Source: Rhodospirillaceae bacterium
GTDB lineage: Bacteria > Pseudomonadota > Alphaproteobacteria > Rhodospirillales > Rhodospirillaceae
Length of the DNA stretch: 39,932 bases
Reading direction: 5' to 3'
Assembly (NCBI GenBank): GCA_004297485.1
Contig: SCTM01000306.1
Coordinates: 1 to 39,932 of the forward strand
Shown here: positions 1 through 8,039 of the stretch, piece by piece
How positions within the stretch are numbered: the first letter of the stretch is position 1
Layout of the letters: each line of letters begins with the position of its first letter
Notes under the pieces: generated by a model
What the model was told of the DNA's origin: nothing
Seen by the model: only the letters and a program-made list of their open reading frames with translations
Databases searched by the model: none
Position numbers and translations under genes: made by a program

Positions 1-122
1 CCCAGGACCAGGGTGATCAGTTCCGGCCCAGCCCCGGCCCGTTGGACATAGAACGGCAGCAGGGGAAGCAGGAGCCCAAAGCCGATGAGGTCCACAAAGA
101 CCACGAGAAACAAAACCGCCAT
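1..122 (-). CDS. MFS transporter, N-terminal fragment (TetA-like)
   Basis: This is the 5' end of a gene that runs off the left edge of the window, so only about 40 residues are visible. They form a hydrophobic first transmembrane helix with the pattern VDLIGFGLLLPLLPFY, which is typical of TM1 in the TCR/Tet group of drug:proton antiporters of the major facilitator superfamily; the Asp in this helix is conserved in that group. The ATG at 122 is chosen because an AAAGG ribosome-binding site lies six bases upstream. The substrate cannot be told from this fragment. The gene is divergent from the prolyl aminopeptidase gene to its right. Confidence 0.75.
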   Translation of the reverse strand, partial: MAVLFLVVFVDLIGFGLLLPLLPFYVQRAGAGPELITLVL

Positions 123-607
123 TGCGGGCCTTTCATTACCGACGCCTCCGCATCCGGGTCGGATCGCATCGGCCGAGTTGAAAACGGACCAAGCCGAAAG
201 CGCGCGAAGGTGCCCTTGACCGCCGGGCGGCTTCAAGCGATTTCGCATTCGGCCCTAAAAAATACCGCTCCTGTGGGTGGTTTGCGGCCGGCCCAGGAGG
301 CGAGGACTTGATTTATAGGGGTGTTTTCCACGGCTCTCGGCTTGCTTCCGAGCCCGATTCTGCCGAAATATGCCCCTGACAATCGGTTTCGGGATCACCC
401 CACCAAAGGCCTTAGCGTGAATAATCCTGTGAAACGTTCGTCTGCTTCTTCCCGACACCATTTGTTTTAGAATAGCGAACCTGTCGTGGTGCCGAAAATG
501 CAAGTCTCGAGACCGGACAACCGGGAGTTCCAGCCATAGCCGCCCTCGAAAACGTCGGCCTCGTCCCAAACGGTGCCCTGGGCGATGAACAGCCCCTGTT
601 TCAGCCG
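123..607. other. Intergenic stretch, no supported gene
   Basis: This 485-base stretch separates the divergent MFS and aminopeptidase genes and must hold both promoters. Open frames on both strands lack recognisable protein sequence. An ATG at 498 opens a 13-codon frame closing at a TAG at 537-539, out of frame with the aminopeptidase and upstream of it. The aminopeptidase frame itself is open from 476 but has no ATG, GTG or TTG before 608. No hairpin terminator or clear -35/-10 pair was identified. Confidence 0.5.
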
Positions 608-1549
608 GTGGACCCCTATGCCACGGGCATGCTCGACGTTGGTGCGCCCCATCGGGTGTATTGGGAGCAGAGTGGCAATCCGGCCGGTGTGCCCATCGTC
701 TTCTTTCATGGCGGACCCGGCGCGGGGACGGCGCCCGCCTATCGACGCTTTTTCGATCCCCGGCACTATCGCATCGTGCTGTTCGATCAGCGTGGAGCCG
801 GACGTTCCGCGCCGGAAGCGGAACTTACCGACAATTCGACCGATCACCTGATCGCGGATATCGAACGGCTTCGTGTCCATCTGCGCATTCCCAAATGGAC
901 CGTCTTCGGCGGCAGCTGGGGATCGACCCTTGCTCTTGCCTATGGCCAAGCCCATCCCGACCGTTGCATCGGCTTTATTCTCCGCGGCGTTTTCCTGTTC
1001 TCGGAAGAGGAAATCCGCTGGTTCCTGGGCAATAACGGCGAGGGCGGCATGGCGCGCTTCTTTCCGGAAGCCCATCGCGCCTTCGCCAATTTCATACCCG
1101 CCGACGAACGGAACGATCTGCTGTCCGCGTACTATCGGCGTCTCACCAACCCCGATCCGTCAATCCATCGGCCGGCGGCGGCGGTGTGGTGTTCCTATGA
1201 AAACGCCTGTTCGCGCCTGATCCCCGCGGCTGGGCGGTCGGTTCGCAGTGACGCCTATTACAGCGGCGCCCTGGCCATGGCTCGGATCGAAGCACATTAC
1301 ATGATGAACCGCGGGTTCCTGTCTCCCGGTCAGCTGTTGCGCAACGTCGGCGTGTTGGCGGATCACCCGGCGGTGATCATTCAGGGCCGGTACGACATGG
1401 TATGCCCCATTGCTGCCGCTGACGCTCTGGCCCGCGCCTGGCCCGGGGTCCAGTACCGCATCATTGCCGATGCTGGTCATTCCTCCATGGAACCGGGAAT
1501 CCGCACCGCCCTGGTCCGCGCCACCGAAGAATTCAAGATTTACGCCTGA
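608..1549 (+). CDS. pip: Prolyl aminopeptidase (proline iminopeptidase)
   Basis: A peptidase of family S33 that removes N-terminal proline from peptides; probably cytoplasmic, since no signal peptide is seen. The protein shows the oxyanion motif FFHGGPGAG near residue 35, the nucleophile elbow GGSWGS around residue 100, the acid in IIQGRYDMVCP and the final catalytic His in DAGHSSME. Length (313 residues) fits the family. The start is uncertain: GTG 608 is the only conventional start in an open frame extending back to 476, it has no clear Shine-Dalgarno, and family members usually begin a few to a dozen residues before the PYATGMLDV segment. The upstream in-frame text ending in QPLFQPVDPY resembles the usual family N-terminus, so translation may begin at a rare codon such as CTG 578. 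Confidence 0.88.
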   Translation: MDPYATGMLDVGAPHRVYWEQSGNPAGVPIVFFHGGPGAGTAPAYRRFFDPRHYRIVLFDQRGAGRSAPEAELTDNSTDHLIADIERLRVHLRIPKWTVFGGSWGSTLALAYGQAHPDRCIGFILRGVFLFSEEEIRWFLGNNGEGGMARFFPEAHRAFANFIPADERNDLLSAYYRRLTNPDPSIHRPAAAVWCSYENACSRLIPAAGRSVRSDAYYSGALAMARIEAHYMMNRGFLSPGQLLRNVGVLADHPAVIIQGRYDMVCPIAAADALARAWPGVQYRIIADAGHSSMEPGIRTALVRATEEFKIYA

Positions 1550-1580
1550 ATTTGTGCCCGCGCAGGGCTCTTGTGCCCCG

Positions 1581-1641
1581 GGGACCCTGTCAGAACAAAC
1601 AGGGTCATTTGACGGGAACCTGTCAGTTCTCTCAGGTCAAA
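1581..1641. repeat. Tandem hairpins built on a near-duplicate 16-mer
   Basis: Two related 16-base segments, GGGACCCTGTCAGAAC (1581-1596) and GGGAACCTGTCAGTTC (1614-1629), differ at three positions. The first starts a perfect 8-bp hairpin, GACCCTGT (1583-1590) with ACAGGGTC (1599-1606). The second lies in another dyad, TTTGAC (1608-1613) with GTCAAA (1636-1641). The arrangement could be a remnant of an insertion-sequence end or a transcription terminator for the aminopeptidase gene; there is no T-tract directly after either hairpin. No transposase is nearby. Confidence 0.5.
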
Positions 1642-1732
1642 GATGTGGGGGGGCGTGTCATTAAAGGGCGGTGTCGTTTCCGGAGTGCCGGGCGACACGA
1701 CTGCTGACTAGTTCCAAAACCCATAACTCAAA

Positions 1733-1768
1733 CCCCGTCCGGGCGATCGCCCTGACGGGGCTTTTTTT
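1733..1768 (+). terminator. Rho-independent terminator
   Basis: A GC-rich stem, CCCCGTC (1733-1739) with GACGGGG (1754-1760), continues inward through GGGCGATCGCCC and is followed by CTTTTTTT. It lies about 185 bases after the aminopeptidase stop and 110 bases before the next gene. It most likely ends transcription from the left. Confidence 0.8.
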
Positions 1769-1874
1769 GCAGCCCAGCCGTCGTGCTCGGTTACCGAATG
1801 GGTACTGACGCCATGCCCTGAAGGGCGTAATATTAATACACTGGTGTTGTGAAGCCCTACCTATGAGGTATGTG

Positions 1875-2249
1875 ATGACGCGATATGGGCGTGTGGTGGC
1901 CGCTGCGGTGGCGGGGCTTGCGTTGTTGGGTTCCCACGGCGCGCACGCTTTTACGATCGTCAATCAGAGCAATTATGCCATGGGCGGCTCTTCGGGTTTG
2001 GCCATGGCCGACCGGGATGCGGCGCTCGGCGCCAAGGGGACGGAGTCGGGTGGCGGCCTGTCCTTCGGTCTCAACAACAGCGCCGGCCTCGGCAATGGTC
2101 CGGGTTACGGCGGCTACGGTGCGATCGACCTTTCCAACGGCTCCACGAGTCACGACAATTTTCCCACGTTTCCCGGGGCGGATAACCACCTGACGCCGGG
2201 CACCAACGCTGGAATTCTGCAATACGGTGTGATCCCACACCGCTATTAG
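1875..2249 (+). CDS. Small secreted hypothetical protein
   Basis: A 124-residue protein with a clear Sec signal peptide: a basic start (MTRYGR), a hydrophobic core of about 14 residues, and an AHA cleavage site before FTIVNQ. The mature part, about 100 residues, is rich in Gly, Asn and Ser and contains no cysteine. No family was recognised. ATG 1875 is preferred over the in-frame ATG 1863 because GAGG at 1865-1868 sits six bases before 1875, the proper distance, whereas it falls inside the gene for 1863. The gene stands alone between a terminator and the patatin gene. Export to periplasm or surface is inferred from the signal; the role is unknown. Confidence 0.6.
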   Translation: MTRYGRVVAAAVAGLALLGSHGAHAFTIVNQSNYAMGGSSGLAMADRDAALGAKGTESGGGLSFGLNNSAGLGNGPGYGGYGAIDLSNGSTSHDNFPTFPGADNHLTPGTNAGILQYGVIPHRY

Positions 2250-2464
2250 CCGGCCGTTACGCGGGCCTGCTGTCCTGGATTGGAAATTCACGATTAGCCG
2301 CCGATTGCCGCACCGCAGGTCAATGACCTGCGATCGTGGGGTATGCAACCGGAGTCGGCTCCTGCCATAATTTGCCAGTGTCGCTTTGAGTCCGAAGTTC
2401 GCATAGGCGCGTGCGGCGAGATCGTGCGAACTTTGGAATCGCGATACGAGAGCTGGGGGGTGCC

Positions 2465-4999
2465 GTGAAGGAAAAAGAACTCCGTTTCGCGCTGGTGTGT
2501 TACGGCGGCGTATCGCTGGCCGTTTACATGCACGGGGTGACCAAGGAAATTCTCAAACTCGTGCGTGCGTCGCGCGAATATCACGCCTACACCAACCCCC
2601 ATACCAGCGGCCGCACCTACGATGACGTGGCGGCCAAGCGCAACGACCAGACCGACACGGAACGTGTCTATTTCGATCTCTTGCGCCAGATCGGCCGTAA
2701 TCTCGATCTGCGGGTCGTGGTCGATATTATCGCCGGGGCCTCGGCGGGCGGCATCAATGGCGTGATCCTGGCACGCGCCCTGGCTCACGATCTCGACATC
2801 GATCCGCTGCGGGATTTCTGGCTCAAGTATTGCGACGTTACCGAGTTAATGCCGCCCCACGTCAAGGCCGGGCCGTGGCGCAAATGGTATCTGCGCCCTT
2901 TCGTCTGGTCGTTCCTGTGGCGGTACCGCGCCGATCTGGGCGACAACCGGGAACTGCACGCCAAGTTGTCCATGTTCCTGCGGTCACGGTGGTTCAAACC
3001 GCCGTTCGACGGCTATGGCCTGACCAGAGTGCTCTATGACGGCTTCGGCGCCATGGGCGATCCGACCGGTCCCGGCAGTTCCCTGGTGCCGGCCGGTCTG
3101 GAACTGGATCTGTTCGTGACCGTCACCGATTTCTACGGCTACATCACCGATACGCCGATCCACGATCCGCCCATGATCCGCGATCGCGAGCATCGACAGG
3201 TCATGAAGTTCTCGTACCGCCATTGGCCGAAGGGCCACGAGGAAAGCGGCTTTGACCGCGATGGGTTGCCGGCGCTGGCATTCGCCGCGCGTTCCACCTC
3301 GTCGTTCCCCGGCGCATTCCCGCCCACGCAATTTTCAGAAATCGACCGCCTGATCGCCGAGCGCAATGTGCCCTGGCGCAGCCGGGTGGATTTTCTTTAT
3401 CGCAACTTCCGTCCCTACCTGGTCGCCGGACTGAACCCCAGCGACGCCGCCTTCATTGACGGCAGCGTGCTCAACAACAAACCGTTCGCTCAGGCCATCG
3501 CCGCCATCGGCGGCCGCCCGGCCTTTCGCCACGTGGACCGCCGCTTGCTCTATGTGGACCCCCATCCCAAGGGCGCAGAGAGTGCTTACTGGGGGCGTGT
3601 GCCCGGTTGGTTCGAGACTTTCAAAGGCGCGCTTTCCGATATCCCGCGTAACGAGCCGATCCATGACGATTTGTCATGGGTCAGTTCCTATAACACCGAG
3701 GTTCGTCGTCTTCAGACCGTCATCGACAGCGCCCGCGCGCACATTCGCGCCATCGCCATGCGTATTGCCGGCGAGGCACTTGACGGTCCCCTCACCGGGG
3801 TGGAAGTCGGCCGTTATCGTGATCTCGCCAATGAGCGCGCCCGTGCCGAAACCGGCTTCGCCTACGACGGCTATCTGCGACTCAAGCTGACGGCGGTGCT
3901 GGAAGACGTATCGGCCATGGTCTCGGAAATCTGCGGCTACGTCCATGACTCGGCGGAAGCCCTGCGGGTGAGCGCCGTGATCCAACAATGGGCGCAACAG
4001 TGCGGCGTAGCACCCTCCGCGGCTGATCTCCTGCGGCCCGCGGTTGCCGGTGCGCCGTTGACGCCGTGGGTGAGATTCCTGCTTCGGTTCGATGTCCGCT
4101 ATCGCCAGCGGCGGGTGCGTTTCGTGGTTCGCGCCGTCAACGAACTCTACACCCGCGTCGCCGAGCCGGCTTTCGCGGGACTGGTGCCCGAGGACCTCGA
4201 TCGGATCAAGGCCGGGCTCTACGATCTTCTCGGGCTGCTGCGACCCATGACCGGCTTTCACAGCGTCGTCGCCCATACCCCCGATACGGAAACGCCCGAT
4301 CGGACCGCCTTCGGTTCGCCGGCAGCGGCGACCGTGAAGGCTGTGATGCACGATGTGATCGCGGCCGCGTCAGATCCCGCGCTTGCGACACCCGCGGCGG
4401 CGGCCACGCATTTCTCCGATCAGATCTCCAAGGCGCTCGATCTCGTGGGCGACGATATGGCGCTGGAGGGTCATAACGCCCGCGCCGATGCGCTGCTGGT
4501 GTCGCTCGTCGGCGGCGAAAAGCCCGCGCTCGTGCCGGCGGCGCGCCGCGAGTTGCTTGAACACTATATCGGTTTCGCGGTCTGGGATGTGTTGACCTTT
4601 TCCATCACCAACTGGCGTGATCTCGACGAATTCGACGAGATTCGCGTCGACCGTCTCAGTCCCGACGACGCCCAGAGTTTGCGCAAGGGCGGTGCCACGG
4701 CGACCCTCAAGGGGACACAATTTCATCACTTCGGCGCGTTCTTCAGCCTCGCCTATCGGCAGAACGACTATCTCTGGGGACGGCTGCATGCCGCTGAACG
4801 TTTGATCGACATCGTGCTCGACGCCGCGACAATCGAAGGTGCCGCCGATGGGATCGACGCGCTGGCTTTGAAGAAACAGGCGTTCCGCGCGATTCTCGAT
4901 ACCGAAGCGCGCCACCTCTCCCATTGTCTCGATCTGATCGTTCAACTGCGCCGGGAAGTGGATGGTCTCGCGCCGGTGACTTCGCCGCCCGCCAAATAG
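2465..4999 (+). CDS. Patatin-like phospholipase, DUF3376/TIGR03607 type
   Basis: A large protein (844 residues) with an N-terminal patatin acyl-hydrolase domain. The nucleophile motif GASAGG places the catalytic Ser at residue 93, and the second catalytic residue is the Asp of IDGSVLNNKP, Asp332; together they form the Ser-Asp dyad of patatins. A Gly-rich oxyanion segment (CYGGVSLAVYMHG) starts at residue 12. The long C-terminal part, about residues 400-840, matches the layout of patatin-related proteins annotated with DUF3376, whose role is unknown. GTG 2465 is chosen over an earlier in-frame GTG at 2411 because GGGGGG lies just upstream and the conserved KELRFALVCYGG begins right after it. 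No signal peptide is visible, so it probably acts on lipids at the cytoplasmic side. An outer-membrane protein gene follows 68 bases later. Confidence 0.85.
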   Translation: MKEKELRFALVCYGGVSLAVYMHGVTKEILKLVRASREYHAYTNPHTSGRTYDDVAAKRNDQTDTERVYFDLLRQIGRNLDLRVVVDIIAGASAGGINGVILARALAHDLDIDPLRDFWLKYCDVTELMPPHVKAGPWRKWYLRPFVWSFLWRYRADLGDNRELHAKLSMFLRSRWFKPPFDGYGLTRVLYDGFGAMGDPTGPGSSLVPAGLELDLFVTVTDFYGYITDTPIHDPPMIRDREHRQVMKFSYRHWPKGHEESGFDRDGLPALAFAARSTSSFPGAFPPTQFSEIDRLIAERNVPWRSRVDFLYRNFRPYLVAGLNPSDAAFIDGSVLNNKPFAQAIAAIGGRPAFRHVDRRLLYVDPHPKGAESAYWGRVPGWFETFKGALSDIPRNEPIHDDLSWVSSYNTEVRRLQTVIDSARAHIRAIAMRIAGEALDGPLTGVEVGRYRDLANERARAETGFAYDGYLRLKLTAVLEDVSAMVSEICGYVHDSAEALRVSAVIQQWAQQCGVAPSAADLLRPAVAGAPLTPWVRFLLRFDVRYRQRRVRFVVRAVNELYTRVAEPAFAGLVPEDLDRIKAGLYDLLGLLRPMTGFHSVVAHTPDTETPDRTAFGSPAAATVKAVMHDVIAAASDPALATPAAAATHFSDQISKALDLVGDDMALEGHNARADALLVSLVGGEKPALVPAARRELLEHYIGFAVWDVLTFSITNWRDLDEFDEIRVDRLSPDDAQSLRKGGATATLKGTQFHHFGAFFSLAYRQNDYLWGRLHAAERLIDIVLDAATIEGAADGIDALALKKQAFRAILDTEARHLSHCLDLIVQLRREVDGLAPVTSPPAK

Positions 5000-5033
5000 A
5001 CCCAGCCAATAGAGAAGGGCGCGGCACACGGTG

Positions 5034-5060
5034 TTGGCGGTCGTCTCTGGCTGCTATAGT
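5034..5060 (+). promoter_or_regulatory. Candidate promoter, possibly giving a leaderless mRNA
   Basis: TTGGCG (5034-5039) and TATAGT (5055-5060) form a sigma-70-like pair with a short 15-base spacer. The -10 element ends only seven bases before the ATG at 5068, so transcription from it would begin at or next to the start codon. No Shine-Dalgarno sequence precedes that ATG, which fits leaderless translation. Confidence 0.4.
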
Positions 5061-5067
5061 TTGTCCT

Positions 5068-5874
5068 ATGAAAAAACTTTTCGTTGCCGGACGCGCCCCG
5101 GCCGCAGCGATACTCGCGCTGGGTTTTGCGGTCATGCCGCATCAAGCCTGGGCCCAGGATTCCTTTGGCGATGCTTTCTGGCAATTCCGCACGTCGGCCG
5201 GTGTGGACTACAGCTCGGGCAACTACGGCGCTACGACCAAGACAGACGTGATCTACGCTTACGCCAGCTTGCGGGCGATGAAGGGTCCGTGGACTCTCAA
5301 GCTGGTGGTGCCCTGGATTTCCGTATTGGGACCGGCGGTGCTGCTGGATGCCGGGTCCTCGGGCAGCGTTGCCACCGGCACCACGCGTTCGGCCTCGGGT
5401 CCAGGCGACGTCAATCTTTCAGCCTCCTATTCTCTCGAACGGTTTTACAATCGCGGGCTGTTTATTGACTTCACGGCGCGCCTGAAAATTCCCTCCGCTA
5501 GTTTCGCCGACGGTCTTGGAACCGGAAAAGCCGACGGCGCCGTTCAGATCGATGTGGCGCAGTCGATCGGTGCCTTCATGCCCTTCGTGACTCTCGGCTA
5601 CAAGGCGAACGGACGGCCCAAGGGCTATCACTTGCGGGATGTTGTCTATGGAACCGCGGGCGTGCAGTACAACTTCAATGATAAGCTCGCGACCGGAGTC
5701 CTGTTCGACTATCGCCAGGCGGCATTGGCGGCGGCCGACGACCCGCGCGAAGGCACGCTTTATTTGAATGTCAAATTCGCCCGGTCTTGGACCGTCAATC
5801 TCTATGGCGTTGCCGGTTTCTCGCGCAACAGTCCATCAGCCGGCGGCGGCACCGTGATCACCTATCGGTGGTGA
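5068..5874 (+). CDS. Outer-membrane beta-barrel protein
   Basis: A 268-residue protein with an N-terminal signal peptide (MKKLF, hydrophobic core, AWA before QDSFG) and a mature part made of alternating amphipathic strands, such as WTLKLVVPW, GLFIDFTARLKIP and TLYLNVKFA. It ends in TYRW; a C-terminal aromatic residue is the usual recognition signal for the Bam assembly machinery. No cysteine is present in the mature part. It resembles the small transporter-like outer-membrane proteins annotated near lipid or phenol metabolism genes, but no specific family is claimed. ATG 5068 is used because the longer open frame from 4924 lies inside the patatin gene and the signal peptide begins here. Proximity to the patatin gene suggests a lipid or envelope role; this is inference. 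Confidence 0.75.
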   Translation: MKKLFVAGRAPAAAILALGFAVMPHQAWAQDSFGDAFWQFRTSAGVDYSSGNYGATTKTDVIYAYASLRAMKGPWTLKLVVPWISVLGPAVLLDAGSSGSVATGTTRSASGPGDVNLSASYSLERFYNRGLFIDFTARLKIPSASFADGLGTGKADGAVQIDVAQSIGAFMPFVTLGYKANGRPKGYHLRDVVYGTAGVQYNFNDKLATGVLFDYRQAALAAADDPREGTLYLNVKFARSWTVNLYGVAGFSRNSPSAGGGTVITYRW

Positions 5875-5896
5875 GCCGCATTTTACGACCCGAGGG

Positions 5897-7096
5897 TTAA
5901 ACCCCGGTCATGCCGGACGGACGCTCGATCACCGGACGATCGGGCCGTTCCGGCGTCACGCTTTCCGGCCGTTCTGGCGGGCGCTCGGGCACCACGCGCT
6001 CAGGACGCTCCGCATCCGGACGCACCGCCGATGGGCGCTGCGATCCGTGCGCTTTCATAATGGTCACCACCGTGCGGATTTTGGTGATGGCCGTGGCCGT
6101 GATCTGATCGGGTGCTGAGATGCGGCCCGTGACGACGATGCGATCATTCGCGGATACGCCGGCCGGCAGCGCCGCGCCGTCAATGGTTGCACCTTGAATC
6201 TTGACCGGTCCTGGTGCGGCCGGGACGTATCCCTCAAGGGAGACATCGCTTACGCCGCCGTCGAACGGCAGGCCTTTGCCGCCGGTGATGACATCGGGCA
6301 CAAACGCCCCGTTGATCATCCGGCCTGACACGAACACACGTTCGCCGGCCGTTGGCTTCGACACGGTGGCATCAGCGGCAAGCGGCACATCGAGCCCGCC
6401 GATGCGTACATGGCCCGTGCTCACGTCACCCGCTTCGCCGCGCACGATCATGCGGCCGTCATTATTCTGTTCGTCGACGCGGGTGGCAACGATCGCACCG
6501 GTGCCGTCGCGCAGACCGGAGACGCTGACCACGTCGCCCACGCGCAGCGTGCGGAAAGCCTCAAGCGCCGCCTTATCGCCGGCGAGATTGAGGCGGACAG
6601 TCTGGCCCAGCACGGTCATGGCTTGGGTGTTGGTGTCGATGGCGGCAATGGGCCCGGTCACCGCGTGTTGGATGTCCAGACTTTCAAGGGAAATGCGACC
6701 ATCCTTGCGGTGTGCGACGCCTTGGATGACCTGGCCGATCCTCAATTCGTCGAGGGCAGCAGGGCGGCCGTCGGTTCCGACAGCGGTGCTGCGATCGAAC
6801 TCCAGCTCAAGGCCGTTGACGATGATCGAACCAAAGCCGGAGATGGTGCCGACAATTCCGGTACCGCCCAGGCCGTCACCGTTCGGGTTGCTCGCGAGCT
6901 TGCTGCTGATGCCCGTACCGCCCAGGCCGTCGCCGTTGCGCGGGTCCATGGCGGTCTGATTGGATGGGGGCGTTGTCGCGCAGGCGGCCAGCAAAAAAGC
7001 GCTCAGCAGCAGCGCCGACGCGCGCGCGCGGCGATACCGTCCCGCCAATTCCCGCGATGCGCCGCCCCGATCCGCCGTGGCCGTTCCCCTGGTCAT
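5897..7096 (-). CDS. DUF5666-type lipoprotein
   Basis: A 399-residue predicted lipoprotein. After an unusually long basic N-terminus a hydrophobic stretch ends in the lipobox LAAC with Cys39. The sequence NGDGLGGTGI then occurs twice (residues 54-63 and 72-81), followed by GTISGFGSIIVNGLELEFD, the signature opening of DUF5666, a small beta-rich OB-like domain. Several such modules seem to follow up to about residue 345. The tail, about residues 347-399, is a low-complexity run rich in Pro, Glu and Arg with repeated ERP and RPE units. It starts six bases after the stop of the DUF6502 gene, so the two are almost surely co-transcribed. Function is unknown; an envelope or surface location follows from the lipobox. 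Confidence 0.8.
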   Translation of the reverse strand: MTRGTATADRGGASRELAGRYRRARASALLLSAFLLAACATTPPSNQTAMDPRNGDGLGGTGISSKLASNPNGDGLGGTGIVGTISGFGSIIVNGLELEFDRSTAVGTDGRPAALDELRIGQVIQGVAHRKDGRISLESLDIQHAVTGPIAAIDTNTQAMTVLGQTVRLNLAGDKAALEAFRTLRVGDVVSVSGLRDGTGAIVATRVDEQNNDGRMIVRGEAGDVSTGHVRIGGLDVPLAADATVSKPTAGERVFVSGRMINGAFVPDVITGGKGLPFDGGVSDVSLEGYVPAAPGPVKIQGATIDGAALPAGVSANDRIVVTGRISAPDQITATAITKIRTVVTIMKAHGSQRPSAVRPDAERPERVVPERPPERPESVTPERPDRPVIERPSGMTGV

Positions 7097-7102
7097 CGTG
7101 CC

Positions 7103-7972
7103 CTACGCGTCTGTCGACGGCGTTCCCACGGATTCGCTCTGGCCTAAGTCCTTGAAACTGCTCGTACCGTTATAGAAATACAAGCCGAAATTGATGCGCT
7201 GCACAGCGTTGGGGTCGCCTTTGTCACGGGCGGATAAATCCAGCGCCATCCGATTGAGCGCCAATAGGGCCTGCATGCCCGTCCGTTCAGCAGCCTCAGT
7301 AAGAGATTTGACTGAAGATTCTGTCAAATTTGAGTAGTGGACGCTCCGCTCCAGCAGGGCGTTGCCGTCGCCCAGCAGATTATGGGCCGCCGCCGCGATG
7401 TGATCGCCCACGTTGCGTCCCAGATAAAAGCTTTTCTCCTCAAACCCTTTTGGCGCCACGAAGGCCGCCTGATTGAGCACGACTCGGTCGCCTTCCAAAC
7501 GCGCGACTCCGAGTCGCAGCCAGTCGTCCAGGACGGCGCGCGGGCGTACGTCGGTCGATACGCTTTCCACCAGGGCGTCGAAAGACGGACCGGATGCGGA
7601 CTGGCGGGGCAGGGGCAGGGGGCGGCCGTTGGCATCGGTGGTTTCCGACGAACCAAGCCACCTGGAAACGATTTGAGCGCCAAGACTTACCGTCCGCGGC
7701 GCGGCGAGATCTTCCGCCGATAGGGTGCGCAGCCGTTTCACGTCCTTGCGATGGACACCGGTCATGACGCTGATACGGCTGTCGGACGGGCTCTTTTTAT
7801 CCGCAGGAAACTCCTGCATGGCCACGCCCACGTAGACCTCTTTGAGCAGCTCGGTCATGGCCGCAAGACCAACGCCGCGACTCACAAGCAAACGCACAAG
7901 CGGCCGCAGCAGCCGTTTGACCGCCGCGAGCAGTGGCTTCGCCGGTGCGCTAAGTGTCTGTTCGGTCGCCAT
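7103..7972 (-). CDS. DUF6502 family protein, putative DNA-binding
   Basis: A 289-residue protein matching the DUF6502 pattern: a basic N-terminal helix region (AVKRLLRPLVRLLVSRGVGLAAMTELLKEVYV) and a segment SRISVMTGVHRKDVKRL around residues 65-82 that reads as a helix-turn-helix. The middle contains a conserved WLRLGVARLEGDRVVLN stretch, and the C-terminal half is helical. There is no signal peptide or membrane segment. It is the first gene of a two-gene operon with the DUF5666 lipoprotein. DNA binding is inferred from the HTH-like segment and from the palindromes in its own promoter; the family has no established function known to me. The ATG at 7972 has no strong ribosome-binding site. Confidence 0.8.
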   Translation of the reverse strand: MATEQTLSAPAKPLLAAVKRLLRPLVRLLVSRGVGLAAMTELLKEVYVGVAMQEFPADKKSPSDSRISVMTGVHRKDVKRLRTLSAEDLAAPRTVSLGAQIVSRWLGSSETTDANGRPLPLPRQSASGPSFDALVESVSTDVRPRAVLDDWLRLGVARLEGDRVVLNQAAFVAPKGFEEKSFYLGRNVGDHIAAAAHNLLGDGNALLERSVHYSNLTESSVKSLTEAAERTGMQALLALNRMALDLSARDKGDPNAVQRINFGLYFYNGTSSFKDLGQSESVGTPSTDA

Positions 7973-8022
7973 TTTTGGGCGTGGTTCTCGGTAGTGGTTC
8001 GCGTAATCGGCTTGGTCTTCAC

Positions 8023-8028
8023 ATTGTA
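8023..8028 (-). promoter_or_regulatory. Candidate -10 element of the DUF6502 operon
   Basis: On the minus strand this reads TACAAT, one base from the TATAAT consensus. The region 17 bases upstream (AATTTT) is a weak -35 and falls inside the first of the three palindromes. A start point near 8016 would give a leader of about 45 bases before the ATG at 7972. The call rests only on hexamer similarity. Confidence 0.4.
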
Positions 8029-8039
8029 TGTAACATGAT

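Noticed and set aside
467-1075. Minus-strand open frame of about 200 codons opposite the aminopeptidase
   Set aside because: It lies on the reverse of a clear S33 peptidase and its translation has no family resemblance.
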